A stretch of 64,000 bases of DNA from G963665185 sp963665185 (GTDB lineage Bacteria; Desulfobacterota; Desulfovibrionia; Desulfovibrionales; Desulfovibrionaceae): NCBI GenBank assembly GCA_963665185.2, contig CAXXPO010000010.1:273638-337637 (forward strand), in the 5' to 3' direction. This document shows, piece by piece, positions 17,506 through 26,248 of this stretch (the stretch's first letter is position 1; the number at the start of each line of letters is the position of its first letter). The notes under the pieces are model-generated. The model was given only the letters and a program-made list of their open reading frames with translations, did not search any database and had not been told where the DNA came from. The position numbers and the translations under genes are program-made.

Positions 17506-18885
17506 ATGACGTTACTCAGACACACACCCAAAGAAATCACCGAACGCAAGGCCCTGGTCGTCAATCCGGCCAAGACCTGCCAGCCCATCGGGGCCATGTA
17601 CGCGGCCCTGGGCATTCACGGCTGTTTGCCGCACTCGCACGGATCGCAGGGCTGTTGCGCCTACCATCGCTCCGCCCTGACCCGGCATTACAAGGAGCCC
17701 ATCTCCGCGGCCACCAGCTCCTTTACCGAAGGCGCGTCCGTGTTCGGCGGCCAGGCCAACCTGCTGCAGGCCATAACGAACATCTTCAGCGTGTACGAGC
17801 CGGAATGCATCGCCGTGCACACCACCTGCCTTTCCGAGACCATCGGTGACGACCTCAACCAGATCTTCACCAAGGCCAGAAAGGAAGGGCACGTCCCGGA
17901 AGGAAAGCATCTGCTGGGCGCTCCCACCCCGAGTTACGTGGGGTCGCACGTCACGGGCTTCTCCAACATGGTAAAGTCCATGGCGTCCACGTTCGCCCAA
18001 AACACGGGCAAAAAAAACGGCAAGGTCAACGTCATCCCCGGCTGGGTAGAACCCGCGGACATGGAAGAAATCAAGCGCATCGCCGCGCTCATGGACGTGG
18101 CCATCACCCTTTTCCCGGACACTTCGGGCGTGCTCAACGGCCCGCTTTCCGGCGAATACCAGATGTTCCCCAAGGGCGGGGTCACGGTGGACGAACTCAA
18201 GGACGCGGGCAACGCCGTCGGCACCATGGCCCTGGGCGAATGGTGCTCGGCAGACGCTGCCCGCTGGCTGGACACCAACTGCAAGGTGCCCTGCACCATC
18301 ATGGACATGCCCTTCGGACTCAAGGCCACGGACCGCTTCGTGGACACCCTGCGCATCATCGCCGGAACCAACGTTCCGGAAAGCGTAGCCAACGAACGCG
18401 GCCAGCTCGTGGACATGATCTCGGACATGCACCAGTACACCTACGGCAAAAAAGTGGCCATCTGGGGCGACCCGGACCAGCTCATCTCCATGTGCGAATT
18501 CCTGGTTTCCATGGACATGCAGCCCGTGCACGTCGTCACCGGCACGCCGGGCAAACGGTTCGTGGCCCGCATCAAGGAAATCACCGCGGACATGCCCTTT
18601 GACGTCAATGTCCAGGCGTCGGGCGACATGTTCACCCTGCACCAATGGATCAAGAACGAACCCGTGGATCTGCTCATCGGCAACACCTACGGAAAGTACA
18701 TATCCCGCGACGAGGATATTCCCCTGGTCCGCTGGGGCTTCCCCATCCTGGACCGCGTGGGCCACCAGTACTTCCCCACCGTGGGCTACAAGGGCGGACT
18801 GCGTCTGCTGGAAAAAATGCTCAATGCCATCCTGGACCGCAAGGACCGCGACGATCCGGAAGAGACCTTCGAACTCGTACTGTAA
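17506..18885 (+). CDS. nifK: Nitrogenase molybdenum-iron protein beta chain NifK
   Basis: This is the beta subunit of dinitrogenase, contributing the other half of the P-cluster through C25 (AKTCQPIGA), C50 (HGSQGC) and C108 (HTTCLSETIGDD). The protein has 459 residues. It starts about 45 residues closer to the first cysteine than Azotobacter NifK, so the N-terminal arm that wraps NifD is missing. This complements the insertion in NifD and matches the anaerobe-type nitrogenase. It follows nifD by 12 bases. Confidence 0.97.
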   Translation: MTLLRHTPKEITERKALVVNPAKTCQPIGAMYAALGIHGCLPHSHGSQGCCAYHRSALTRHYKEPISAATSSFTEGASVFGGQANLLQAITNIFSVYEPECIAVHTTCLSETIGDDLNQIFTKARKEGHVPEGKHLLGAPTPSYVGSHVTGFSNMVKSMASTFAQNTGKKNGKVNVIPGWVEPADMEEIKRIAALMDVAITLFPDTSGVLNGPLSGEYQMFPKGGVTVDELKDAGNAVGTMALGEWCSADAARWLDTNCKVPCTIMDMPFGLKATDRFVDTLRIIAGTNVPESVANERGQLVDMISDMHQYTYGKKVAIWGDPDQLISMCEFLVSMDMQPVHVVTGTPGKRFVARIKEITADMPFDVNVQASGDMFTLHQWIKNEPVDLLIGNTYGKYISRDEDIPLVRWGFPILDRVGHQYFPTVGYKGGLRLLEKMLNAILDRKDRDDPEETFELVL

Positions 18886-18955
18886 TCCGGGGTTGCGGCG
18901 GTTCGCCGCCGCAACCCGCTCCAACCGCAACAGACAACAATCACAGGAGACAGGT

Positions 18956-19258
18956 ATGGCCACCCCCGAACACATCATCATGCTCTGCCAGAGCTTCCGC
19001 GCAGGCGGCGACCCCAAAGGCATCTGCCACAAGCAGACCGACGGTTTCCTGCAATACATCGAAGAAGAGATCATAGACCGGGGACTCGACTGTCTGGTTA
19101 CGGCCACAAGCTGTCTCAAGCAATGCGAACAGGGACCGGTCATGGTCGTCATGCCCGAAAACTGGTGGTTCAAGGGCGTGGACAGCGAGGCGGCCATAGA
19201 CGCCATTCTCGACGGACTCGAGGACGGCGAACCGGCCGCGGAATACCGCCTGGGCTGA
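18956..19258 (+). CDS. Thioredoxin-like [2Fe-2S] ferredoxin of the nif operon
   Basis: This 100-residue protein is related to thioredoxin-fold [2Fe-2S] ferredoxins (NuoE-like and nif-linked types). Cysteines C11, C24, C46, C53 and C57 include the set expected to ligate the cluster, with CLKQC near the second half. The downstream part, VMVVMPENWWFKGVD, is typical of this family. GGAGA precedes the ATG at 18956, and the much longer open frame upstream is an artefact of overlap with nifK. A role as electron donor or as a protective or conformational partner of nitrogenase is inferred from its place between nifK and nifE. Confidence 0.85.
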   Translation: MATPEHIIMLCQSFRAGGDPKGICHKQTDGFLQYIEEEIIDRGLDCLVTATSCLKQCEQGPVMVVMPENWWFKGVDSEAAIDAILDGLEDGEPAAEYRLG

Positions 19259-19267
19259 GGAATCGTC

Positions 19268-19804
19268 ATGCCTTTCTCTTTGCAATACACCATCCGTCCG
19301 GCCCGCGCCGGGGACCTCGGATCCATGGTCATGCTCCTGTCCGAGCTGTTTTCCATCGAGGCTGATTTTTGTCCCGATGAACAGAGACAGCGCAACGGAC
19401 TGGCCATGCTCCTCGACAAACAGTCTGCACAGGACGGGCAGGCCGCGCAGGACGGACGGATTCTGGTGGCCGAGGTGGAAGGCGATCCCGTGGCCATGTG
19501 CACCGGCCAACTCGTGGTGTCCACGGCCGAGGGCGGCTATTCCGTCCTGGTCGAGGACCTCGTGGTCCGCCGGGACCATCGGCGCCGGGGAATAGGACAG
19601 GCGCTGCTCCGGGCCCTGGAACAATGGGGACGGGAATGCGGGGCTTCGCGGCTCCAGCTTCTTGCCGACCGGGAGAACCTGCCGGCCATGAAATTCTATG
19701 AGCAGACCGGCTGGGCAGCCACCCGGCTCGTTTGCCTCAGAACGGGCCTCGAAACAGGCTCAAGCACAGGAAACAGTAGGACTACATCAAGGAAAGCGTC
19801 ATGA
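19268..19804 (+). CDS. GNAT-family N-acetyltransferase within the nif operon
   Basis: The 178-residue protein shows the GNAT acetyl-CoA site VVRRDHRRRGIGQALL (about residues 99-114), preceded by the LVEDLVV strand, and ends with NLPAMKFYEQTGW, a standard GNAT motif B. Its target is unknown. It starts nine bases after the ferredoxin gene and overlaps nifE by four bases (ATGA), so it is translated as part of the nif operon and should appear only under nitrogen fixation. Acetylation of a nitrogenase component, a cofactor precursor or a small molecule are all open. Confidence 0.85.
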   Translation: MPFSLQYTIRPARAGDLGSMVMLLSELFSIEADFCPDEQRQRNGLAMLLDKQSAQDGQAAQDGRILVAEVEGDPVAMCTGQLVVSTAEGGYSVLVEDLVVRRDHRRRGIGQALLRALEQWGRECGASRLQLLADRENLPAMKFYEQTGWAATRLVCLRTGLETGSSTGNSRTTSRKAS

Positions 19805-21267
19805 CCATCGACACCAGCATACTTGACGAACGTAAAGCGCAGGTCGTCCGCTCCGGAAGCGACATTGAAATCGCCTGCAACCGCGAATCCCTGGCCGGGG
19901 CGGTGAGTCAGCGAGCCTGTGTGTTCTGCGGGTCCCGCGTGGTGCTCTACCCCATAGCCGACGCCCTGCACCTGGTGCACGGCCCGGTGGGATGCGCCGC
20001 CTTTACGTGGGATATCCGGGGAGCGCTTTCCTCCGGACCGGAACTGCACCGGCTGAGCTTCAGCACGGATCTGCGGGAAAAGGACATCATCTTCGGCGGG
20101 GAAACAAAACTCGAGGCCGCCCTGCTCGAACTCATCGAGCGGCACCAGCCCAAGGCCGCCTTCGTCTATGCCACCTGCATCGTGGGCATCATCGGCGACG
20201 ACATAGAGGCCATCTGCAGAAAGGTGGGCGGGGCCACGGGCATTCCCGTGCTTCCCGTGCAGTCCGAGGGGTTCAAGGGCAGCAAGCGCGAGGGCTATCT
20301 GGCCGCGTGCAAGGCCATGTTCCGGCTGATCGGAACGGCCGACGTATCGGACGTGCCCGCACTCTCCGTCAACATTTTCGGCGATTTCAACATCGCCGGC
20401 GAGACCTGGATCATCAAGAAGTACCTGGAGCGCATGGGGCTTACCGTGGTCTGCAGCGTGACCGGCGACGGCCGGGTGGACGATATCCGCCGCTGCCACG
20501 GGGCCTCCCTGAACATGGTCCAGTGCTCCGGAGCCACCCTGGACCTGGCCAGGATGATGGAGGAAAAATACGACATCCCCTACTGCCGCGTCTCCTGGCT
20601 GGGCATCGAGGACATGGCCGAGTCCCTGTACAAGGTGGCCGAACATTTCCAGGACAAGGACCCGGAAATCATGGAGCGCACCGCGGAACTGGTGCGCGGC
20701 GAGCTGGAAGCCATCATGCCCGAGCTGGAACGGTTCCGCCGCGACCTGGAGGGCAAGAAGGCCGCCGTCTATGTGGGCGGCGCGTTCAAGGCCTTTTCCA
20801 TGATCAAGTCGTTCCGCCACCTGGGCATACAGGTGGCCGTGGTCGGCTCCCAGACCGGGACCCAGGAGGACTACGCCGAACTCGCCCTGGTCACGGACCC
20901 CGGAACCATCATCGTGGACGACGCCAACCCCATGGAACTTCAGGAATTCATCAAGGAGAAGGATGTGGACGTCTTTGTGGGAGGAGTCAAGGAGCGGCCC
21001 ATCGCCTTCAAGCTGGGCGTCGGATTCTGCGACCACAACCACGAACGCAAAATTCCCCTGGAAGGTTTTGTGGGAATGCTCAATTTCGCCCGAGAAATCC
21101 ATTCCTCGGTGATGAGTCCGGTATGGAACTTCGTGCCGCGCCGGTCGGAACGGACCCGCAAAAAGGCCGCGCCCGCAAAATGCGGTGCCCTTGCGGCAAA
21201 CTGTTCTACAACGTGCGCCCCAGGCTGCGCAGCCAAGGATGCCTCTGGAGACTGTCATGACGAATAA
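19801..21267 (+). CDS. nifE: Nitrogenase cofactor scaffold NifE with Cys-rich C-terminal tail
   Basis: NifE pairs with NifN to form the scaffold on which the NifB cofactor is matured with molybdenum and homocitrate. The 488-residue protein has the nitrogenase-component cysteines C40 (RACVFCG), C65 (PVGCAAF) and C126 (ATCIVGIIGDD). After the normal end of the fold (NFVPRR) comes a basic linker and an unusual tail of about 28 residues with five cysteines (KCGAL, NCSTTC, PGC, DCHDE), suggesting metal or cluster binding. It overlaps the GNAT gene at its start and nifN at its end. Confidence 0.95.
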   Translation: MTIDTSILDERKAQVVRSGSDIEIACNRESLAGAVSQRACVFCGSRVVLYPIADALHLVHGPVGCAAFTWDIRGALSSGPELHRLSFSTDLREKDIIFGGETKLEAALLELIERHQPKAAFVYATCIVGIIGDDIEAICRKVGGATGIPVLPVQSEGFKGSKREGYLAACKAMFRLIGTADVSDVPALSVNIFGDFNIAGETWIIKKYLERMGLTVVCSVTGDGRVDDIRRCHGASLNMVQCSGATLDLARMMEEKYDIPYCRVSWLGIEDMAESLYKVAEHFQDKDPEIMERTAELVRGELEAIMPELERFRRDLEGKKAAVYVGGAFKAFSMIKSFRHLGIQVAVVGSQTGTQEDYAELALVTDPGTIIVDDANPMELQEFIKEKDVDVFVGGVKERPIAFKLGVGFCDHNHERKIPLEGFVGMLNFAREIHSSVMSPVWNFVPRRSERTRKKAAPAKCGALAANCSTTCAPGCAAKDASGDCHDE

Positions 21268-22636
21268 TCCGCCCAGAAAAAACGCCGTGTCCACGACCAA
21301 CGCCTGCAAACTGTGCACCCCGCTGGGCGCAAGCCTGGCCTTCAAGGGCGTGGAAGGGGCCGTCCCCTTTCTGCACGGTTCGCAGGGCTGCGCCACCTAC
21401 ATGCGGCGCTACATCATCTCGCACTTTCGCGAACCCATAGACATCGCCTCGTCCGCCCTGGGAGAAAAAAGCGCCATTTACGGCGGCGGTCCCAATCTCA
21501 AGAAGGGCATCCTCAACGTCATGAAGAAATACAGGCCCACCATGGTGGGGGTGGCCTCCACCTGTCTGACCGAAACCATCGGCGACGACATGGGCCGCAT
21601 TCTGTTCGAATTCCGCCAGGAATTCGGGGACCTGGACCTGCCCGACGTGGTGCAGGTCTCCACGCCCAGCTATCAGGGAACCCATTCGGACGGATTCCAC
21701 CTGGCCGTGCATGCCATGGTGGACCAGCTGGCCGACCCGGAAGCCGCGCTCAAGGGAAAAAAAACCGGAAGCGTGGCCGTGTTTCCCGGCATGACAACCC
21801 CGGCGGATATCCGCGTTCTCAAGGACGTGCTGCGCGAATACGGACTCGCCCCGACCATCCTCCCGGATATTTCCGAGACCCTGGATGGTCCGATCCTGGA
21901 GGATTACGAGGCCATCGCCCCCGGCGGAACGCCCGTGGCCGCCATCAAGGCCCTTCCCGGAGTATCCGCTTCCATGGAGTTCGGCTCCTGCCTGCTGAAA
22001 AACTCCGGCGGAACCTGCCTGCACGACCGCTTCGGCGTGCCCAACACCCGGTTGCCCGTGCCCCTGGGCATCCGCGGGGCCGACGCACTGCACGATCTGT
22101 TGTGCGAGTTGTCCGGAAAGGACGGACTGCCACGCCGCTACGAACTGGAACGCGGACGTCTGGTGGATGCCTATGTGGACGGCCACAAATACATTTTCGG
22201 CAAACGGGCCGTGGTCTACGGCGACGAAAACCTGGTGGTGGCCATAACCGCGTTTCTGGCGGAAATCGGGATTCAGCCCGTTCTGGTGGGCACGGGAGCC
22301 GAAGGCAAGGGAGTGGAAAAATCCATTGCCGCGCTGTGCAGCGGGTTGTTGCGCGAAATGCCGGTTGTTCGCGAAGGCGTGGATTTTCACGACATCGCCC
22401 AGGAAGCCGGATCCATGGACCCGGAAATTGTTTTCGGAAATTCCAAGGGACAGCGTTACGCCCGCGCCTGGAACGCACCGCTCATCCGTCTTGGATTTCC
22501 CATCCACGACCGTTTCGGCGGCCAGCGCCTGAAGATGTTCAGCTACGAGGGAACCCAGGAACTGTACGACCGGGTGGTCAATGCCCTGATTGCGAAGAAA
22601 CAGTCCGACAGCTCCATTGGCTGGGGATATATATAG
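21257..22636 (+). CDS. nifN: Nitrogenase cofactor scaffold NifN
   Basis: NifN is the beta-like partner of NifE in the cofactor assembly scaffold. The 459-residue protein shows NACKLCTPLGAS (C17), LHGSQGC (C45) and STCLTETIGDD (C103), which align with the cluster-binding cysteines of NifK. The ATG at 21257 lies inside the last codons of nifE with GGAGA just upstream. A longer frame from 21185 would only overlap the nifE tail. There is no C-terminal NifB fusion, since nifB is separate and next in line. Confidence 0.95.
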   Translation: MTNNPPRKNAVSTTNACKLCTPLGASLAFKGVEGAVPFLHGSQGCATYMRRYIISHFREPIDIASSALGEKSAIYGGGPNLKKGILNVMKKYRPTMVGVASTCLTETIGDDMGRILFEFRQEFGDLDLPDVVQVSTPSYQGTHSDGFHLAVHAMVDQLADPEAALKGKKTGSVAVFPGMTTPADIRVLKDVLREYGLAPTILPDISETLDGPILEDYEAIAPGGTPVAAIKALPGVSASMEFGSCLLKNSGGTCLHDRFGVPNTRLPVPLGIRGADALHDLLCELSGKDGLPRRYELERGRLVDAYVDGHKYIFGKRAVVYGDENLVVAITAFLAEIGIQPVLVGTGAEGKGVEKSIAALCSGLLREMPVVREGVDFHDIAQEAGSMDPEIVFGNSKGQRYARAWNAPLIRLGFPIHDRFGGQRLKMFSYEGTQELYDRVVNALIAKKQSDSSIGWGYI

Positions 22637-22647
22637 GAGTTCGAGCC

Positions 22648-23481
22648 ATGTCCGCGAAAAAGCATCCCTGTTTCGACAAGTCGTCCATTGGCGAGTGCGG
22701 GCGTGTCCACCTGCCTGTCGCGCCCAAATGCAACATCAAGTGCAACTACTGCGACCGCAGGTACGACTGCGTCAACGAATCGCGTCCCGGCGTGACCTCG
22801 TCCGTGCTCAAACCGCACCAGGCCCTGGAATATCTGCACAAGGTCATGGCGGCGGCGCCCAACACCACGGTGGTGGGCATTGCCGGCCCCGGCGACCCAA
22901 TGGCCAACCCGGCAGAAACCCTGGAAACCATGCGCCTGGTCAAGGAGCATTACCCGGACCTCCTGTTCTGTCTGTCATCCAACGGAATGAACATGCCGCC
23001 CTATCTGGACAGGCTCAAGGAGCTGGGCGTGACCCACGCCACCATCACCATGAACGCGGTGGATCCGGATGTGGGTGAAAAAATATACGCCTGGGCCCGA
23101 GACGGCAAGATCATCCATCGCAAGCGCAACGCCGCCCGGGTCCTCATCGAGCGTCAGCTCGAATCCATACAGGGGCTGGTCGAACGGGGCATCACGGTCA
23201 AGGTCAACACCATCGTGGTTCCCGGCTGCAACGACCACCATGTGGAGGAAGTCGCCAAGGTTGCGGGCAAACTGGGGGCCACGCTCCAGAACTGCATTCC
23301 CCTGTACCCGACCGCGGACACGCCGTTCGCCGACGTACCCGAGCCGACCCACGCCATGATCAAGGATCTGCGCAAGGTGGCGGGGGCCCACGTGACCCAG
23401 ATGACCCATTGCAAGCGTTGCCGCGCCGACGCCGTGGGGCTGCTGGAAGCCGACCGTTCCGGCGAGTCGCCGACACGCTGA
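22648..23481 (+). CDS. nifB: NifB, radical SAM enzyme for the nitrogenase cofactor core
   Basis: NifB uses S-adenosylmethionine and two [4Fe-4S] clusters to build the carbide-containing 8-iron precursor of the cofactor. The 277-residue protein has the radical SAM motif CNIKCNYCDRRYDC (C28, C32, C35), the IAGPGDPMANP segment, and a cysteine pair near the end (HCKRC). It is the short, SAM-only form: the C-terminal NifX-like domain of many NifB proteins is encoded as a separate gene starting three bases later. AGGAGT precedes the ATG at 22648. Confidence 0.96.
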   Translation: MSAKKHPCFDKSSIGECGRVHLPVAPKCNIKCNYCDRRYDCVNESRPGVTSSVLKPHQALEYLHKVMAAAPNTTVVGIAGPGDPMANPAETLETMRLVKEHYPDLLFCLSSNGMNMPPYLDRLKELGVTHATITMNAVDPDVGEKIYAWARDGKIIHRKRNAARVLIERQLESIQGLVERGITVKVNTIVVPGCNDHHVEEVAKVAGKLGATLQNCIPLYPTADTPFADVPEPTHAMIKDLRKVAGAHVTQMTHCKRCRADAVGLLEADRSGESPTR

Positions 23482-23483
23482 GC

Positions 23484-23918
23484 ATGTGCTCCCGTCTGCT
23501 GCCCGGCACGGAGAACGAAGACAGACCGTATGTTGCGGTGGGTACGCGCGAAGGCCTGCTGGTGAACATGCATCTGGGCGAAGCAAGGTCCTTCCAGATA
23601 TGGGGGCCCGTCCCGGATGGCGAAGGTTTTTACAAAATTGAAGAACGCGCCGCGCCCTCCTCGGGCGGAGGCCCCAAACGCTGGGCCGCGCTGGCCGCGT
23701 TGCTCAAGGATTGCCGTGCCGTGCTGGCAGCCGCCATGGGCGATACACCCAAGACCATGTTGCAGGAAAACGGACTGCCAGCCCACGCCGTAAGCGGCTT
23801 CATCACCGACAACCTGACCGCGCTCTACCGCACGGGCGACCTGAGCGCGTTCTCGGCCCGCAAGGGGCGGGCCTGTGGTGCAGGCGGCTGCGGCGGAGGA
23901 GGTGAAGGCTGCGGCTGA
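23484..23918 (+). CDS. NifX-like cofactor-binding protein with Gly/Cys tail
   Basis: This 144-residue protein belongs to the NifX/NafY/NifB-C-terminal family that binds nitrogenase cofactor intermediates. Family features are VAVGTREGLLVNMHLGEA at the start of the fold and the long helix in the middle. It behaves like the NifB C-terminal domain split off as its own gene. The last 15 residues, CGAGGCGGGGEGCG, form a flexible tail with three cysteines. The ATG at 23484 follows the nifB stop by two bases, so the two proteins are probably made together and interact. It is the last gene of the nif operon, before a strong terminator. Confidence 0.85.
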   Translation: MCSRLLPGTENEDRPYVAVGTREGLLVNMHLGEARSFQIWGPVPDGEGFYKIEERAAPSSGGGPKRWAALAALLKDCRAVLAAAMGDTPKTMLQENGLPAHAVSGFITDNLTALYRTGDLSAFSARKGRACGAGGCGGGGEGCG

Positions 23919-23986
23919 TATCCTGCGGACCATATCCGGTTCTCCCCCACCTCTCCCAGGGGGAGAGCCGGAAATATCCTCCCCGC

Positions 23987-24028
23987 AAAAAGTCCGTCCC
24001 TGGCCTGCAGACCTGGGACGGACTTTTT
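23987..24028. terminator. Bidirectional terminator between the nif operon and nifA
   Basis: A 14-bp stem AAAAAGTCCGTCCC/GGGACGGACTTTTT gives T-runs on both strands between the convergent units. Confidence 0.92.
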
Positions 24029-24064
24029 CAATGGGGATGAGCCCAAAAAAATGCGAAAACAGGA

Positions 24065-25672
24065 CTACCTGCTGCGCCGATGCCTGGCCCGGCCTTCGGC
24101 GATAACGGACTCCAGACCGAATTTGCGTACGCGATAGCCCATCTGGCGCGGCGTCAGCCCAAGTTCGGTGGCGGCCCTGTACTGTACCCAGCCCGTACGT
24201 TCCAGCGCGGCCAATATTTCATGCCGCTCCATGTCCGCCAGGGATGCTCCCGCAGGCAGCGGATGGGAAGACTTCGCCTCGGCACCGTTATCCGGCCGGT
24301 GGGGTTCACGGACACGGTTCTCCGATCCTGCGGAACCTGAAGAGCTGAGGTGGCGCCGGATGAAATCCATGCCGACCCGCTCATGGTCGGCCATGATGAC
24401 GAGACGCTCAATGAGGTTTTCCATCTCCCGAACATTGCCGGGCCAATCGTGGCGGGTCAGGGCATCCAGGGCGTCTGGCGTCAGGGAAAGCGTTCTGCCG
24501 TAATCGCGCATGGCCTTGTTCAGAAAATGGTTGAGCAGTCCGGCCACATCCTCCTTGCGCTCCCGCAAGGGCGGCACGGTAAGGGGAAACACGCTCAGGC
24601 GGTAATACAGGTCGGGCCGGAAGACTCCTCCCGCCGCCAAACTGCCGAGATCGCGGTTGGTGGCCGTGATGATGCGGACATCCACTGTCCTGGTCCGACT
24701 GGAGCCGAGGCGTTCGAACTCCTTGTCCTGAAGCACGCGCAACATCTTGGCCTGCACCGGCATGGCCAATTCTCCGATCTCGTCGAGAAAAATGGTGCCT
24801 CCGCAGGCCTCCTCGAACCGCCCCGGACGGGTGCGCGTGGCTCCGGTAAACGCCCCCTTTTCCGAGCCGAACAGCTCGCTTTCCAGCAGGTTTTCCGGAA
24901 TGGCGGCACAGTTCACCTTGATGAAGGGGTAGGCCTTGCGGTCGGACAGCTCGTGGATGATGCGGGCGATGAGCGATTTGCCCACCCCGGATTCCCCCAG
25001 CAGCAGGACCGTGGCCTTGGTGGGGGCGACCCGCTCGAGCTGGCGCTGCACCTCCTGCATGGAGTGGGAACGGCCCACGATGTAGGGCCCCTTGTTTTCA
25101 CGCGAAAGCTGGCTGCGCAGCTGGACGTTTTCCGCCTTGAGCACTTCCTCGCGTTTGCGGACCTTTTCGTTGAGGCTGATGAGTTGGGCGATGAGTGTGG
25201 CCACGGCCGAAAGAAAATCAATGTCCTCCTCCACCTCCACATCGTCCAGGAAAAGACGGTCGACGTTGAGGACCCCCAGGGATTCGCCGCCCATGAGGAT
25301 GGGAACGCCCAGAAAGGACAGTTTGTTCTTCTGCACCCTGCGGGCCCCGGTCTTGTCCAGAAACAGGGGTTCGCGGCTGACGTCGGGCACGTAATACGGC
25401 TCGCCCGTCAGAAAGATGCGGCCGGTCACGCCTTCATCGAGACGGTAGATGCCCCGGCGTATCTCCTCGGGACGCAGCCCGTAGGAAGCGCTGATGTTCA
25501 ACAGCCCGGACCGCTTGTCATACAGGGTCACGGTGGCCCGCTGCATGGCGAGCTGCTCCGACAGGATTCTGAGTATGTCTGCAAGGGTTTGTTCAAGGTC
25601 CAGTGCCCGGTCGATGACCTGGCAGATTCCAAGCAGGGCGGAAAGTTTAAGTTGGCGTACGCGAGGTGACAT
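24065..25672 (-). CDS. nifA: Nif-specific sigma-54 activator NifA
   Basis: NifA is the sigma-54-dependent activator of nif promoters. Domains in the 535 residues: an N-terminal GAF sensor (about 20-170), a central AAA+ ATPase with Walker A GESGVGK (226-232), the sigma-54 contact loop GAFTGA (273-278) and Walker B DEIGE (297-301), and a C-terminal Fis-type helix-turn-helix (about 490-535). The linker before the DNA-binding domain (about 440-480) has no cysteines, unlike the oxygen-sensitive NifA of rhizobia. Control is then likely through the GAF domain or a partner. Its own promoter region is ordinary and shows no clear -24/-12 site. Confidence 0.93.
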   Translation of the reverse strand: MSPRVRQLKLSALLGICQVIDRALDLEQTLADILRILSEQLAMQRATVTLYDKRSGLLNISASYGLRPEEIRRGIYRLDEGVTGRIFLTGEPYYVPDVSREPLFLDKTGARRVQKNKLSFLGVPILMGGESLGVLNVDRLFLDDVEVEEDIDFLSAVATLIAQLISLNEKVRKREEVLKAENVQLRSQLSRENKGPYIVGRSHSMQEVQRQLERVAPTKATVLLLGESGVGKSLIARIIHELSDRKAYPFIKVNCAAIPENLLESELFGSEKGAFTGATRTRPGRFEEACGGTIFLDEIGELAMPVQAKMLRVLQDKEFERLGSSRTRTVDVRIITATNRDLGSLAAGGVFRPDLYYRLSVFPLTVPPLRERKEDVAGLLNHFLNKAMRDYGRTLSLTPDALDALTRHDWPGNVREMENLIERLVIMADHERVGMDFIRRHLSSSGSAGSENRVREPHRPDNGAEAKSSHPLPAGASLADMERHEILAALERTGWVQYRAATELGLTPRQMGYRVRKFGLESVIAEGRARHRRSR

Positions 25673-26248
25673 GCCTTCTGTTTTGCATTTTTCGTGCCAA
25701 ATCTTGCATAATAAAATTCAATAAAAACAACGTGTTACCAATGGCTCTCAAAAAATAATTTTACAAAAACGGCATATCACCATCAGATAAACAACAAAAA
25801 GCGGTATAGGGGTATGCCAATACGTAAAAAAAGCCCGACTGCCCCCCCCGCAAGAGTCAGCGGCACCCTGTCGGGAGAGCCCCCGCTCTTTTCCCCGGAA
25901 GCGGATGATCTGGACAGGTTCGGTAGTGGAGTTGACTTTTCCTGTTTCCACTATGTTCCCCTGAAGGGCTCTATTGGATTCCGGTAGTGAAAGACTGCGT
26001 GGCAACATGCCGCATTCGAATGCACACGGCAGGAGGATTTCCTGTGAGTTCGCGGTATTGTATTCGACCTGCAATCTTGGGACAAGAGGAGGGTGACAAG
26101 ATGGACCCTTTCCATTCTCGACTTCGAATCTCCTTTGACATATTGAGAGGAGAATGGACGTTTTGCTTTCTTGATAGTGTGCATGGAATTGTCGTGAGAA
26201 ACAGAGGCGTTTTCAGGGTTGGGCGCGGCTTGGGGAAAGGAGTATGCT
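25673..26248. other. Divergent intergenic region between nifA and the RCK-Usp gene
   Basis: No supported gene. There is an inverted repeat TAGTGGA (25924-25930) and TCCACTA (25947-25953) with TTGACT between the arms, a possible operator over a promoter. A good ribosome-binding site AAAGGAG (about 26236) precedes the GTG at 26249. Confidence 0.35.

Noticed and set aside
17512..19524. Very long open frame on the minus strand opposite nifK (670 codons)
   Set aside because: An antisense frame produced by GC-rich codon structure. The plus strand encodes NifK and the ferredoxin with all expected cysteines.
21313..22647. In-frame upstream extension of nifB across nifN
   Set aside because: The residues before 22648 are the out-of-frame reading of nifN. 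A ribosome-binding site and the family N-terminus support the ATG at 22648.
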